A stretch of 58,868 nt of DNA from an uncultured Bacteroidota bacterium (GTDB taxonomy: Bacteria > Bacteroidota > Bacteroidia > Chitinophagales > Chitinophagaceae): assembly GCA_903829015.1 (NCBI GenBank), contig CAIKOJ010000058.1, forward strand, positions 1 through 58,868, written 5' to 3'. A model generated the notes under the pieces. That model saw nothing but the letters and a program-made list of their open reading frames with translations. It made no database searches and had not been told where the DNA came from. This document shows positions 7,638 to 16,164 of the stretch, one piece after another. Positions within the stretch are counted from its first letter, which is position 1; every line of letters starts with the position of its first letter. The position numbers and the translations under genes were made by a program.

Positions 7638-9050
7638 ATGAATAAAAAAATCATCATAGCGTTTTTGCTCACTTTGTTTGCCAGCGGAATAGCAGATACT
7701 GCTCGTGCCGGCAATCCGAAAAAGAAAAGGGCAAAAAAACATGCTGTGCAACAAACGCAGGCAAACTCCGAAACTTCGGAGGATAGTGAATATAAAGAGA
7801 AGAAAATTTCCAGAGAGGAAAAGAAGAAAAAACGACTCGAGCGTAAAAGACTCAAAAAAGAACGTAAGGAGCAAATGCGTCTTGAAAAGGAGGCCGAAAA
7901 AATCAAGAAAAAATCTGCAGGACAAACAGTAAAAGATTTTGCTCCATTTAAATACCCTGCAACTACTTTTAAATCCAAGTATCAGTTACACATACTAGCG
8001 TCTCTTTACCTCGACGAATTGGTACAAAAGAAATCGGTAACTTTTAAAAACAAAGTGCCCGACAAAGCGCTTCCGGGTATTTCATTTTACGAGGGTGTAA
8101 GTATTGCTGCCGATAGTTTGAAAAAGGCTGGTTTCGATATCGATATCTTCGTGCACGACATTACTTCAACTGCCGAATCATTAGACTCTTTGTTTTTTAA
8201 AAACACGCTCGATTCTGCCGACCTGATCATTGGCGCTATCCAGACCGCTGATATCCCAAGGGTTGCTGATTTTGCAAAGGCTCATAAGATCAATTTCGTA
8301 TCAGCTCTTTCCCCTTCCGATGCCGGTGTAAAAAACAACAAGTATTTTACCTTGTTGCAACCATCGCTCAGAAGCCATTGCCAAAGGATATCCGGCGATA
8401 TCACCAACAAGTTTCCCGGCATGAAGGTGTCACTCATCTATCGCACTTCCTCCGAGGCTGATGAGAATGCTTACAGGTACATCACTGAAAATGAAAAAGT
8501 AAAGTACACTCCATTACTCTGCACATTCGTGCCCAACAGGCGCGATTTGCTAACCATCTTCGATACTACTAAACCAAACATTGTGGTGGTTCCTGTACTC
8601 GACCGCGCATTTGCCGATTCATTGCTAAAAGCTATTTCTAAAAACTTTGGTGCTGTGCAGTTCGAAGTGTACGGAATGCCATCATGGTCTGCTTTAAATA
8701 ATCTGCGCAAAGAAGAAGTGTTCCCAAATTTAAGCGTCAATGTAACTACATCACTTAACCTTGACATGAATACACCGGTGACCAAATATCTGGCTGCTAC
8801 TTATAAAAACCTGTATGGCGGCAAGCCTTCTGAATCTGTTTATCTTGGTTTCGAAACAGTGATGTGGTATGCCAGCCTGCTTAAGACGTATGGCACCATG
8901 TTCAACTCTGGCTACAACGACAATTCTGCAGCTCCATTTACAAAATTCGAAGTCATGCAACTACGGGATAAAGAAGGGCACATTCTATACAGCGAGAACA
9001 AACATATTATGCTGTCCAGATACGAAGGAGGTACAATGAAAACGCAATAG
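7638..9050 (+). CDS. Secreted type 1 periplasmic-binding-fold protein with a lysine-rich coiled coil
   Basis: This is a 470-residue protein. A signal peptide (residues 1-25, ending ADTARAG) is followed by an extremely Lys/Glu/Arg-rich segment (about 26-95), likely a charged helix or coiled coil. A globular domain (about 110-470) follows that resembles the amino-acid-type periplasmic-binding (Peripla_BP) fold. It has FYEGVSIAADSLKKAGFDID, then SADLIIGAIQTADIPRVADFA, the pattern of a small-molecule receptor split domain. In Bacteroidota, related domains are often fused to LysM modules; here the charged helix takes that position. No transporter genes are adjacent, so an envelope-associated or peptidoglycan-associated role is as likely as solute uptake. 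The function is inferred from fold only. Confidence 0.65.
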   Translation: MNKKIIIAFLLTLFASGIADTARAGNPKKKRAKKHAVQQTQANSETSEDSEYKEKKISREEKKKKRLERKRLKKERKEQMRLEKEAEKIKKKSAGQTVKDFAPFKYPATTFKSKYQLHILASLYLDELVQKKSVTFKNKVPDKALPGISFYEGVSIAADSLKKAGFDIDIFVHDITSTAESLDSLFFKNTLDSADLIIGAIQTADIPRVADFAKAHKINFVSALSPSDAGVKNNKYFTLLQPSLRSHCQRISGDITNKFPGMKVSLIYRTSSEADENAYRYITENEKVKYTPLLCTFVPNRRDLLTIFDTTKPNIVVVPVLDRAFADSLLKAISKNFGAVQFEVYGMPSWSALNNLRKEEVFPNLSVNVTTSLNLDMNTPVTKYLAATYKNLYGGKPSESVYLGFETVMWYASLLKTYGTMFNSGYNDNSAAPFTKFEVMQLRDKEGHILYSENKHIMLSRYEGGTMKTQ

Positions 9051-9191
9051 AGACCCCTCCCAAAATAACTTCCTGAAATCCGAATAAAATCCCCTAACCG
9101 GAAACAACACCAATTGCGCTGAAAGGGCCAGATCCCCTAGCGATGGGCATCGCCGATCGACTTGTGAAACAATTTCCAAAAAATCGCCAAA

Positions 9192-9593
9192 CTATCGCAC
9201 CCTGTTCTTAAGCAACATCGCTGGTACACAGAAAACAAACACTCCGGCAACACCGCCAAGTGCGTCCGCTACCGCATCCCAAAACTCCATGCTCCTGCCC
9301 AGAAATGTCAGCAACCCTTGCAGTAGTTCTACTGCGGCGCCAAATGCTATAGAAATAATAAGAAGATTAAGCACCCACTTTAATGTAAGGGCTGGACGGG
9401 CACATAGCCATAGAAAGCTAAATATTCCGAATAATACAACGTGCGTCCATTTGTCGATAAGAGGTATATCTACACGTGGTATATCTGCCGACGGAGTGAA
9501 GCAGGCAAATAAAATGAGCAAGGTCCACAGCATTGCTGCAAACCTTGCTCGTTTTGTATAAGGTGAGTCCGGACTGAATATCCGAAGGATCAT
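9192..9593 (-). CDS. VanZ family membrane protein
   Basis: This 133-residue membrane protein has four hydrophobic helices and the VanZ-like pattern: an N-terminal helix ending in FTPSADIPRVDIPLIDKWTH, then the FGIFSFLWL and GAAVELLQGLL segments, then GRSMEFWDAVADALGG. The VanZ family is named for a teicoplanin-resistance accessory protein, but small members like this one have no established role. The start codon overlaps the gcvH stop by one base (TAATG), so it is translated from the gcvH transcript. Functional connection to glycine cleavage is not implied by sequence. Confidence 0.82.
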   Translation of the reverse strand: MILRIFSPDSPYTKRARFAAMLWTLLILFACFTPSADIPRVDIPLIDKWTHVVLFGIFSFLWLCARPALTLKWVLNLLIISIAFGAAVELLQGLLTFLGRSMEFWDAVADALGGVAGVFVFCVPAMLLKNRVR

Positions 9594-9970
9594 TATCCTA
9601 CTAAAGCATTATATCCGGCTGCGTCCAATAAGCCAGCAACTTCATCCATATTGTCAATGGTCATCTTGATCATCCAGCCAGCTCCATAAGCGTCATTATT
9701 CACAGAATCTGGCTTACCTTCCAGATCACCATTTAATTCTGTAATCGTACCGCTTACAGGCAGATACAGATCAGACACTGTTTTTACGGCCTCAACTGTA
9801 CCAAAAACGTCATGTTGCTTCAATGTCTTTCCAACATTCGGCACATCCACAAATACAATGTCACCCAGTTCATGCTGTGCGAAATCGGTAATGCCTATGG
9901 TAGCTACATTTCCTTCGATCTTGATCCATTCGTGATCCTTTGTGTACTTTAATTCAGCAGGAATATTCAT
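9593..9970 (-). CDS. gcvH: Glycine cleavage system H protein
   Basis: This 125-residue lipoyl-carrier protein shuttles the aminomethyl group between the P and T proteins and the dihydrolipoyl dehydrogenase of glycine cleavage. The lipoylation site is in GTVEAVKTVSDLY, with Lys63 as the modified residue. Typical H-protein landmarks are HEWIKIEGNVATIGITDFA near the N-terminus and LPVSGTITELN after the lipoyl hairpin. The length is normal. The gcvP and gcvT genes are not in this window. VanZ follows with a one-base overlap. Confidence 0.95.
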   Translation of the reverse strand: MNIPAELKYTKDHEWIKIEGNVATIGITDFAQHELGDIVFVDVPNVGKTLKQHDVFGTVEAVKTVSDLYLPVSGTITELNGDLEGKPDSVNNDAYGAGWMIKMTIDNMDEVAGLLDAAGYNALVG

Positions 9971-10111
9971 TTTCTTAAAAATTTTGAGTAAAAATAGTCT
10001 AAAAAGTTAAAAACGTTAGTACGGCTTATAAAATATACTTGTCGGCTGCCTTTGTGCGCAATTGTTGCCTCATTTACACACTACTTTGACCTCGTTTCCA
10101 CTACGTTTTCG

Positions 10112-10143
10112 TTTGGTTTTGGCTCTAAAATATACTAACTTTA
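10112..10143 (+). promoter_or_regulatory. Candidate nrdJ promoter
   Basis: A TTTG element (10112-10115) is followed after 20 bases by TAACTTTA (10136-10143). The pair matches the Bacteroidota TTTG / N17-23 / TAnnTTTG layout with one mismatch at the last base. Transcription would start near 10150, giving a leader of about 190 bases. Confidence 0.45.
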
Positions 10144-10220
10144 ATTTACTTTATCGAGGCAAATATCACAATTGTATTATTTTAAAATTAATTTGTCTTT
10201 ACCCGCTTGCACTTCAAAGG

Positions 10221-10229
10221 TTATCCACA
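10221..10229 (+). promoter_or_regulatory. DnaA-box nonamer upstream of nrdJ
   Basis: TTATCCACA is an exact match to the DnaA-box consensus. It lies 115 bases before the nrdJ ATG, inside the predicted leader. DnaA control of class I ribonucleotide reductase genes is known in enterobacteria; a role here is only a possibility. Confidence 0.3.
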
Positions 10230-10343
10230 GGGGTGTTAGTTTCTTTCTCTTTTAGGGCATTATGTTTTGAATAATTTAGCTCTCCCCCGTCAGAAAAATT
10301 AAGCCGAAACTCAACAAATAATTAACTCAAAATAATAGTTACA

Positions 10344-13300
10344 ATGAGCGCCACAACCAAACAAAAAGGTCTTTCATTCGACCGCCATTACACACACGAT
10401 GGAGTGAGCCCATACGATATGTTCGAGTACGATTACCGTACTTCTGTAATCCGCAATCCAAGCGGCGAAAAGGTGTTTGAAATGACCAATGTGGAAGTTC
10501 CGAAACACTGGTCACAGATAGCAACCGATATCCTTGCGCAGAAATATTTCCGCAAAGCAGGTGTTCCGCAACCCGATGGTTCATTGGGTCGTGAAACATC
10601 AATTAAGCAGGTGGCACACCGCCTTGCCGATTGCTGGCGCAAATGGGGCGAAGACTACGGATACTTCGCTTCTAAAAAAGATGCACAAGTGTTCTACGAA
10701 GAGCTTACTTACAGCATCATGCAGCAAAGTTGTGCACCTAACTCTCCGCAGTGGTTCAATACCGGTCTGCATAGCAGTTATGGTATCGACGGCAAAGCTC
10801 AGGGGCATTATTATGTAGACCCAAAAACAGGCAACCTCGAGCGTTCTAAAAACGCTTACGAGCGCCCACAGCCTCACGCTTGTTTTATCCTCAGCGTAGA
10901 TGACGATCTGGTAAATGAAGGTGGCATCATGGACCTTTGGGTGCGCGAAGCTCGTATATTCAAATACGGCTCTGGCGTGGGTACCAACTATTCAAACATC
11001 CGCGCTGAAGGCGAAAAACTGAGTGGCGGTGGTACTTCAAGCGGTTTGATGAGTTTCCTTAAAATAGGAGACCGCGCTGCAGGTGCTATTAAAAGCGGTG
11101 GAACGACCCGTCGTGCTGCTAAAATGGTTTGTCTTGATCTCGACCATCCGGAAGTACTTGATTTCATAGATTGGAAAGTTGAAGAAGAAAAGAAAGTTGC
11201 AGCACTGATTGCAGCAGGTTATCCTTCCGACTATGAAGGTGAAGCGTATAAAACAGTGTCCGGACAGAACTCAAACAACTCAGTTCGTATACCTAATTCA
11301 TTTTTCCATGCGCTCGACAATGGCACTGATTGGGAAATGACTGCCCGCAGCACAGGCAAGGTGATGAAGACAATTCCTGCCAAAGAGCTTTGGGAAAAAA
11401 TATCTTACTCAGCATGGCGTTGTGCCGATCCTGGTACACAGTATGATACTACTATCAATGAATGGCATACCTGCCCCGAAGGCGGTGCAATCAGGGCATC
11501 TAACCCGTGCTCTGAATATATGTTCATCGATAACACTGCATGTAACCTTGCTTCTTTAAATCTCCGTCGCTTCTTCGACGAAGATACTTGCAAGTTCGAT
11601 GTAGAAGGTTTTGAATACATGACCCGCCTGTGGACAGTAGTACTGGAAATATCAGTACTGATGGCGCAGTTCCCTTCTCCCGAAGTGGCGCAGCTCAGCT
11701 ACGACTACCGTACATTAGGATTGGGCTACGCAAACCTGGGCTCTATGCTCATGGTAAGCGGTATTCCTTACGACAGCGAAGAATCAAGAGCAATTGCTGG
11801 AGCTATTACCGCTATCATGAACGGTGTGGCTTACAGAACATCAGCAGAAATGGCTGCCAGCCTTGGTGCTTTCCCTCGTTTCAAAGAGAATAAAAAACAC
11901 ATGATGCGTGTAATGCGCAATCACCGCGCAGCAGCTTACGATGCTGCTGAAGCGTTCGAAGGTATCGAGATCAAACCAGTGGGTATCAATGCCAAGTATT
12001 GTCCAGACTACCTGCTGAAAGCTGCAACCAAGGCATGGGATGATGCTGTGCAGATGGGCGAAAAATATGGCTACCGCAATGCGCAGGCTACTGTTATCGC
12101 ACCTACCGGCACTATTGGCCTGGTTATGGATTGCGATACAACCGGTGTAGAACCTGATTTCGCATTGGTGAAATTCAAAAAACTTTCTGGTGGTGGTTAT
12201 TTCAAGATCATCAACCAGTCTATACCTGCGGCGTTAAAGAAACTGGGATACACTGCTGAGCAGGCAGATGCTATCGTGAAGTTTGCAAAAGGTCATGGCA
12301 CATTCGCCGGATCTCCATACATCAATCACCAGAGCCTCAGCGAAAAAGGTTTTATCGCAGACGAACTGAAGAAACTCGACACTTTGGTGGAGAGCGCATT
12401 CGAGATCGGTTTCGTATTCAACCATTACAACCTCGGTGAGGAATGTCTGAAACGCATCGGCTTTACACCTGAGCAGTATTTCGCTCCTGACTTTAATCTT
12501 CTTGAAGCACTAGGATTCTCTGATGCTGAGATCGAAGCAGCAAACGATTACGTATGCGGTACTATGACCGTTGAAGGTGCTCCGTTCCTGAAAGACGAAC
12601 ACCTGGCAGTATTCGACTGCGCTAACAAGTGCGGTAAGAAAGGCGAGCGCTTTATACATGCTCATGGTCACATCCGCATGATGGGTGCTGTGCAGCCTTT
12701 TATCAGTGGTGCTATCTCTAAAACAATCAATCTGCCAAACGAGGCAACTATCGATGAGATCAAGGATTGTTACTACCTCAGCTGGCAGTTAGGTCTTAAA
12801 GCTTGTGCGCTTTACCGCGACGGTTCAAAACTGAGCCAGCCACTGAGCAACAAGAGCGATAAAAAAGAAAAGAAAGAAACTAAAGAAGAAGCTCCTGCAC
12901 CTGAAGTAAGCCAGATCGTAGACATGAGCATCCTCACTGTCGACGAACTCCTCGAAGAAGTGAACAGGCGCATGCAGGCAAGCCCTGATACGCAGTTGAA
13001 ACGTGCACTGAGTAACATCGTAGAGCGTAAGCAATTGCCCGCCAAACGTCGTGGCTATACCATTAAAGGTAAAGTAGGCGGTCAGGCAATGTTCCTCCGC
13101 ACAGGTGAATACAGCGATGGCACACTGGGCGAAATATTCATAGACATGGCAAAAGAGGGTGCAACTATGAGGAGCATGCTCAACAGCTTTGCAATTGCTA
13201 TTTCAATTGGTCTGCAATACGGTGTGCCGCTGGAAGAATATGTAGATAAATTCATCTTCTCAAGATTCGAACCAGCCGGTATAGTAGAGCATCCAAACAT

Positions 13301-13673
13301 TAAGACAGCTACTTCTGTACTCGATTATATCTTCAGATTGCTGGCTTACGAATATCTCGATCGCGATGATCTGGTACACGTACCAGACCCAACCAGAAGA
13401 ACACACCAGCAGGAAATGGAACAACTGCAGCAGGAATTATCACAGGTGCGGGTTACAGCTCCGCAGAACCAGGTGGCTCCGCAGGCTCAGAAACCAAAAC
13501 CTTCTTTGGCTCCTACCGCAGTAGGCGTAAGCGCACAGAATACCGCCGATATCAAGAAAATGATGGGTACCAGTGCAGATGCGCCAGTTTGTCGCAATTG
13601 TGGCAACATCACGCTTAGAAACGGCACCTGCTATATGTGTCCTAACTGTGGCACAACCACCGGTTGCAGCTAG
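10344..13673 (+). CDS. nrdJ: Adenosylcobalamin-dependent (class II) ribonucleoside-diphosphate reductase
   Basis: This 1109-residue enzyme reduces ribonucleotides to deoxyribonucleotides using adenosylcobalamin, so it needs neither oxygen nor a separate radical subunit. The catalytic barrel has the active-site region NPCSEYMFIDNTACNLASLN (about 386-405), GLGYANLGSMLM, and the phosphate-binding loop APTGTIGLVMD (about 586). A TSCPD domain follows (about 895-1010, with GTLGEIFIDMAKEG). At the extreme C-terminus, CRNC and CPNCGTTTGC form a zinc-ribbon/redox cysteine tail. A Lys/Glu/Pro-rich linker separates the barrel and TSCPD domain. The length agrees with the vitamin-B12-dependent RNR family. 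It is monocistronic, with a strong terminator directly after it. Confidence 0.95.
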   Translation: MSATTKQKGLSFDRHYTHDGVSPYDMFEYDYRTSVIRNPSGEKVFEMTNVEVPKHWSQIATDILAQKYFRKAGVPQPDGSLGRETSIKQVAHRLADCWRKWGEDYGYFASKKDAQVFYEELTYSIMQQSCAPNSPQWFNTGLHSSYGIDGKAQGHYYVDPKTGNLERSKNAYERPQPHACFILSVDDDLVNEGGIMDLWVREARIFKYGSGVGTNYSNIRAEGEKLSGGGTSSGLMSFLKIGDRAAGAIKSGGTTRRAAKMVCLDLDHPEVLDFIDWKVEEEKKVAALIAAGYPSDYEGEAYKTVSGQNSNNSVRIPNSFFHALDNGTDWEMTARSTGKVMKTIPAKELWEKISYSAWRCADPGTQYDTTINEWHTCPEGGAIRASNPCSEYMFIDNTACNLASLNLRRFFDEDTCKFDVEGFEYMTRLWTVVLEISVLMAQFPSPEVAQLSYDYRTLGLGYANLGSMLMVSGIPYDSEESRAIAGAITAIMNGVAYRTSAEMAASLGAFPRFKENKKHMMRVMRNHRAAAYDAAEAFEGIEIKPVGINAKYCPDYLLKAATKAWDDAVQMGEKYGYRNAQATVIAPTGTIGLVMDCDTTGVEPDFALVKFKKLSGGGYFKIINQSIPAALKKLGYTAEQADAIVKFAKGHGTFAGSPYINHQSLSEKGFIADELKKLDTLVESAFEIGFVFNHYNLGEECLKRIGFTPEQYFAPDFNLLEALGFSDAEIEAANDYVCGTMTVEGAPFLKDEHLAVFDCANKCGKKGERFIHAHGHIRMMGAVQPFISGAISKTINLPNEATIDEIKDCYYLSWQLGLKACALYRDGSKLSQPLSNKSDKKEKKETKEEAPAPEVSQIVDMSILTVDELLEEVNRRMQASPDTQLKRALSNIVERKQLPAKRRGYTIKGKVGGQAMFLRTGEYSDGTLGEIFIDMAKEGATMRSMLNSFAIAISIGLQYGVPLEEYVDKFIFSRFEPAGIVEHPNIKTATSVLDYIFRLLAYEYLDRDDLVHVPDPTRRTHQQEMEQLQQELSQVRVTAPQNQVAPQAQKPKPSLAPTAVGVSAQNTADIKKMMGTSADAPVCRNCGNITLRNGTCYMCPNCGTTTGCS

Positions 13674-13700
13674 TAATAAGTACTAAATTTTAACATCCAG

Positions 13701-13732
13701 AAAAACCATCACCGCACAGTGATGGTTTTTTT
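13701..13732 (+). terminator. Rho-independent terminator of nrdJ
   Basis: AAAACCATCAC and GTGATGGTTTT pair perfectly around a six-base loop (CGCACA), with seven consecutive T residues from 13726. It begins 28 bases after the nrdJ stop. Confidence 0.9.
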
Positions 13733-13757
13733 GTGATCAAATAAATACCTTTACTAC

Positions 13758-14924
13758 ATGGCTAGATTGTTCAAACTCTTTTCCCTCTTACTGCTCACCT
13801 GTTTCCTATACTCCTGCAGCAGTAACCAAAAGCCCAGCTCAATCTTCACCTGCCAAACCAGCCATTGTTACAAGCGCTATACCGGCAAAGTAGCTGGGCA
13901 GGATGTGGTCGTGAACATGATCTACTACAAAGACAGTGGCAGCGATGTACCCGCTGCATCAGGCAGTTATTACTACAGCGGCAAAAGCCAGATCATCACA
14001 CTCTCGCCCGATAGCCTGGTCGACAATATGATCCACCTCACCGAGTTCGTGTCAACAGAACGTGATACCGACGAAAACACGAAGCACCCACATTGGGCAA
14101 TTGCTATCGATGAAAAAACCATCAAAGGCAATTGGATCAGTGCCGACGGCACACACACAGAAACCATCGATCTGCACGAAAACTACGATGACGCATACAG
14201 TTTTGACGTACTGTCACTAAAAGATTCAACAGCATTCAAAGGCAAAAAGGCAACTTACATGATTCGCACCGAGCAGACAATACCGGTCCCTTCTGCTAAT
14301 GCAAACAAAGACGATGCAGCTTTCATCACCAGCACCTTACTGCACGAACTGGGCGGAGACTCCACTGGCGCCAGCGACCTCATCACTTACATGAAGCAGG
14401 ACAATCAACGCAAATTCGCTAATTACAAAAGCACGCTCACTGAAATGATGAAAACAAATGACTCGTTTGAAGGCGAATCGGACAACTGGTTTTCAGATGT
14501 GCACAGCGCTTGCGTCTACAACAGCAGGGGCATTGTAGATTTTTATTTCAGTAGCTACTATTTCTGTGGCGGCGCACATGGCGTTGATGGCAGTATCTGT
14601 ATCTGCCTCGATGTAAAGGATAAAAAAGTGTGGCGGCTGCAGGATGTCCTGACCGTCGACACACCAAAGCTCAGTGCACTGCTGGAATCAGAAGTCCGTA
14701 AACAGTTTGCATTAAAACCCACCGACACCCTTAGCTTTACCTTGTCTGTAGATACCATTCCGGTCACCGGCAGTATTTTGATCTCCGACCGCGGCATCAC
14801 CTTTCACTACGACCCCTACGAGATAGCCTGCTATGCCATGGGCGATGTCTCGTTATACCTGTCTTATACCCAGTTGGGCGAAATGCTGAAACCGGATTTT
14901 AAAAAACGGATGGGGTTGAATTAA
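13758..14924 (+). CDS. Lipoprotein with DUF3298/RsiV-type domain
   Basis: This 388-residue protein begins with a lipoprotein signal (MARLFKLFSLLLLTCFLYSC, Cys20 predicted lipidated). The C-terminal half carries the DUF3298-like pattern: FSDVHSACVYNSRGIVDFYF, then YYFCGGAHGVDG with the conserved GGAH, then WRLQDVLTV and a final FHYDPYEIACYAMG segment. This domain is found in anti-sigma factor RsiV and in deacetylase-associated proteins, where it can bind lysozyme or polysaccharides. The N-terminal half (KRYTGKVAGQDVVVNMIYY) resembles secreted beta-rich domains. It is probably outer-membrane-anchored in the periplasm. A GNAT gene follows 20 bases later and may share the transcript. Confidence 0.75.
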   Translation: MARLFKLFSLLLLTCFLYSCSSNQKPSSIFTCQTSHCYKRYTGKVAGQDVVVNMIYYKDSGSDVPAASGSYYYSGKSQIITLSPDSLVDNMIHLTEFVSTERDTDENTKHPHWAIAIDEKTIKGNWISADGTHTETIDLHENYDDAYSFDVLSLKDSTAFKGKKATYMIRTEQTIPVPSANANKDDAAFITSTLLHELGGDSTGASDLITYMKQDNQRKFANYKSTLTEMMKTNDSFEGESDNWFSDVHSACVYNSRGIVDFYFSSYYFCGGAHGVDGSICICLDVKDKKVWRLQDVLTVDTPKLSALLESEVRKQFALKPTDTLSFTLSVDTIPVTGSILISDRGITFHYDPYEIACYAMGDVSLYLSYTQLGEMLKPDFKKRMGLN

Positions 14925-14944
14925 GGAATAATAATCACTTACAC

Positions 14945-15493
14945 ATGCACTACACAGACCACCTCGAATCCCTGCGCCTCACCACACGTTTCGTCACACT
15001 CAATGATGTTGCAATATGGACAGAATATTGCTGCGACCCTATCGCCACCACCTACACTGCATTGCCCGACAAAACACCTGAGCAAATGTCGCAGTTCGTC
15101 ATTGAGACAACCATTCAGCGCTATGCCGACGGCAGAGGTGGGCTGCAGGCACTCATCAGTAAAGATACAGGTGCCTTCATAGGGCAGTGTGGAATATTTA
15201 TTCAGGAAGTAAATGGCATCCAGGAAACAGAAGTGGGCTATCATCTGATACCCCGATATTGGGGCATGGGCTATGCCACCGAGGCTGCGCAGTTATTCCG
15301 CAATTACGCCTTTGAAAATTATCCGCTCGATTCTATCGTATCCATAATACACCCCTTGAACGAACCTTCAAAAAAAGTTGCTCTAAGAAACGGCATGCAC
15401 CTGTCTGATCCTAATGCAGATTTTCGCGGCGGAAAGTATGAACTCTTCAGAATAACCCGAAAGGAGTGGGAATTGATGAAAGAACGGAAATAA
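14945..15493 (+). CDS. GNAT family N-acetyltransferase
   Basis: This 182-residue protein has a RimJ/RimL-type acetyltransferase domain. The acetyl-CoA-binding loop region reads YHLIPRYWGMGYATEAAQLF, containing the RxxGxG/A-like element (RYWGMGYA). It is followed by the characteristic NEPSKKVALRNGM segment. The substrate is unknown: related proteins acetylate ribosomal protein N-termini, amino acids or small molecules. The start ATG is 20 bases after the preceding lipoprotein gene, and the stop is three bases from the end of a convergent second GNAT gene. Confidence 0.87.
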   Translation: MHYTDHLESLRLTTRFVTLNDVAIWTEYCCDPIATTYTALPDKTPEQMSQFVIETTIQRYADGRGGLQALISKDTGAFIGQCGIFIQEVNGIQETEVGYHLIPRYWGMGYATEAAQLFRNYAFENYPLDSIVSIIHPLNEPSKKVALRNGMHLSDPNADFRGGKYELFRITRKEWELMKERK

Positions 15494-15496
15494 GTA

Positions 15497-16048
15497 TCAG
15501 CCTGTCTTTACAAGAGAGTAAATTATTGAATCTAAAAACTCACCCTCCCAGTAGAAATTCTCTTTAAAGTGGGCTTCCTGCTTAAAATTATTCTTCTCGA
15601 GCAATTTCCTCGATGGCGTATTTTCAGGGCTTACATTGGCTTCAAACGAGTGTAGCCCAAGCTCGTTAAAGCCATAATCCAGCACCGCCTTTAGCGCCTC
15701 ATCCATCAGTCCCCTGCCATAATACGCTCTTTGCATCATATAACCAACTTCAGCCCTGTAATGCTCCTTAATGATTACATGTATACTTATGTGCCCCATC
15801 AGCTTGGGCGCTCCTTTTATCGTCATAGCCCAAGCAATGCCTTCGTTGCTTTTTATAAGGCCATCTATCTTATCTACCAGCGGCAGCACATCATCTGGGC
15901 TTTTCGGTTTCGGTTTGCATATATACCGCATGATCTCTTCGTCCGAGCGCATCTCAAACAGCTCGTTCACGTCATCTTTTGTAATCCTTCTCAATACCAG
16001 CCTTTCGGTGGTTATTACCGGAAATGGTCCAAAGTTCACCTCAAGCAT
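15497..16048 (-). CDS. GNAT family N-acetyltransferase (RimJ/RimL-like)
   Basis: This is a 183-residue acetyltransferase. The start TTERLVLRRITKDDVNELFEM is typical of the RimJ/RimL branch, and the acetyl-CoA motif is YMMQRAYYGRGLMDEALKAV, with the Q/RxxGxG/A signature. NTPSRKLLEKNNF follows. It is tail-to-tail with another GNAT gene, but the two are clearly different in sequence, so this is not a simple recent duplication. The substrate is unknown. Confidence 0.88.
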   Translation of the reverse strand: MLEVNFGPFPVITTERLVLRRITKDDVNELFEMRSDEEIMRYICKPKPKSPDDVLPLVDKIDGLIKSNEGIAWAMTIKGAPKLMGHISIHVIIKEHYRAEVGYMMQRAYYGRGLMDEALKAVLDYGFNELGLHSFEANVSPENTPSRKLLEKNNFKQEAHFKENFYWEGEFLDSIIYSLVKTG

Positions 16049-16136
16049 GGTATACTGTATTTACAATTAACAATAATTTTTAACTACTAGAGAAGGCCAT
16101 CAGGTAATTGCAGGAATTTTTGCAAATTAAATTTAT

Positions 16137-16144
16137 TATTTTTG
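16137..16144 (+). promoter_or_regulatory. -7 promoter box of the DUF4476 gene
   Basis: TATTTTTG matches TAnnTTTG exactly. It lies 20 bases before the chosen ATG at 16165, which also supports that start. TTTG at 16119-16122 is closer (14 bases) than the usual -33 spacing. Confidence 0.5.
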
Positions 16145-16164
16145 TTCGTATAATACAAATAATT

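Larger units (their letters stand above)
9971..10343. other. Long leader/intergenic region upstream of nrdJ
   Basis: This 373-base AT-rich region separates divergent gcvH and nrdJ. It contains a promoter candidate for nrdJ (10112-10143) and a perfect DnaA-box nonamer (10221-10229). I saw no cobalamin riboswitch core (no B12-box) and no open frame with coding character. Confidence 0.45.

Noticed and set aside
9138-9154. Small hairpin (GCGAT GGGC ATCGC) between convergent genes as a terminator
   Set aside because: The stem is five base pairs and no T run follows on either strand.
9971-10343. Possible cobalamin riboswitch in front of the B12-dependent reductase
   Set aside because: No B12-box or conserved core helices were found; class II reductases are also not usual targets of that riboswitch.
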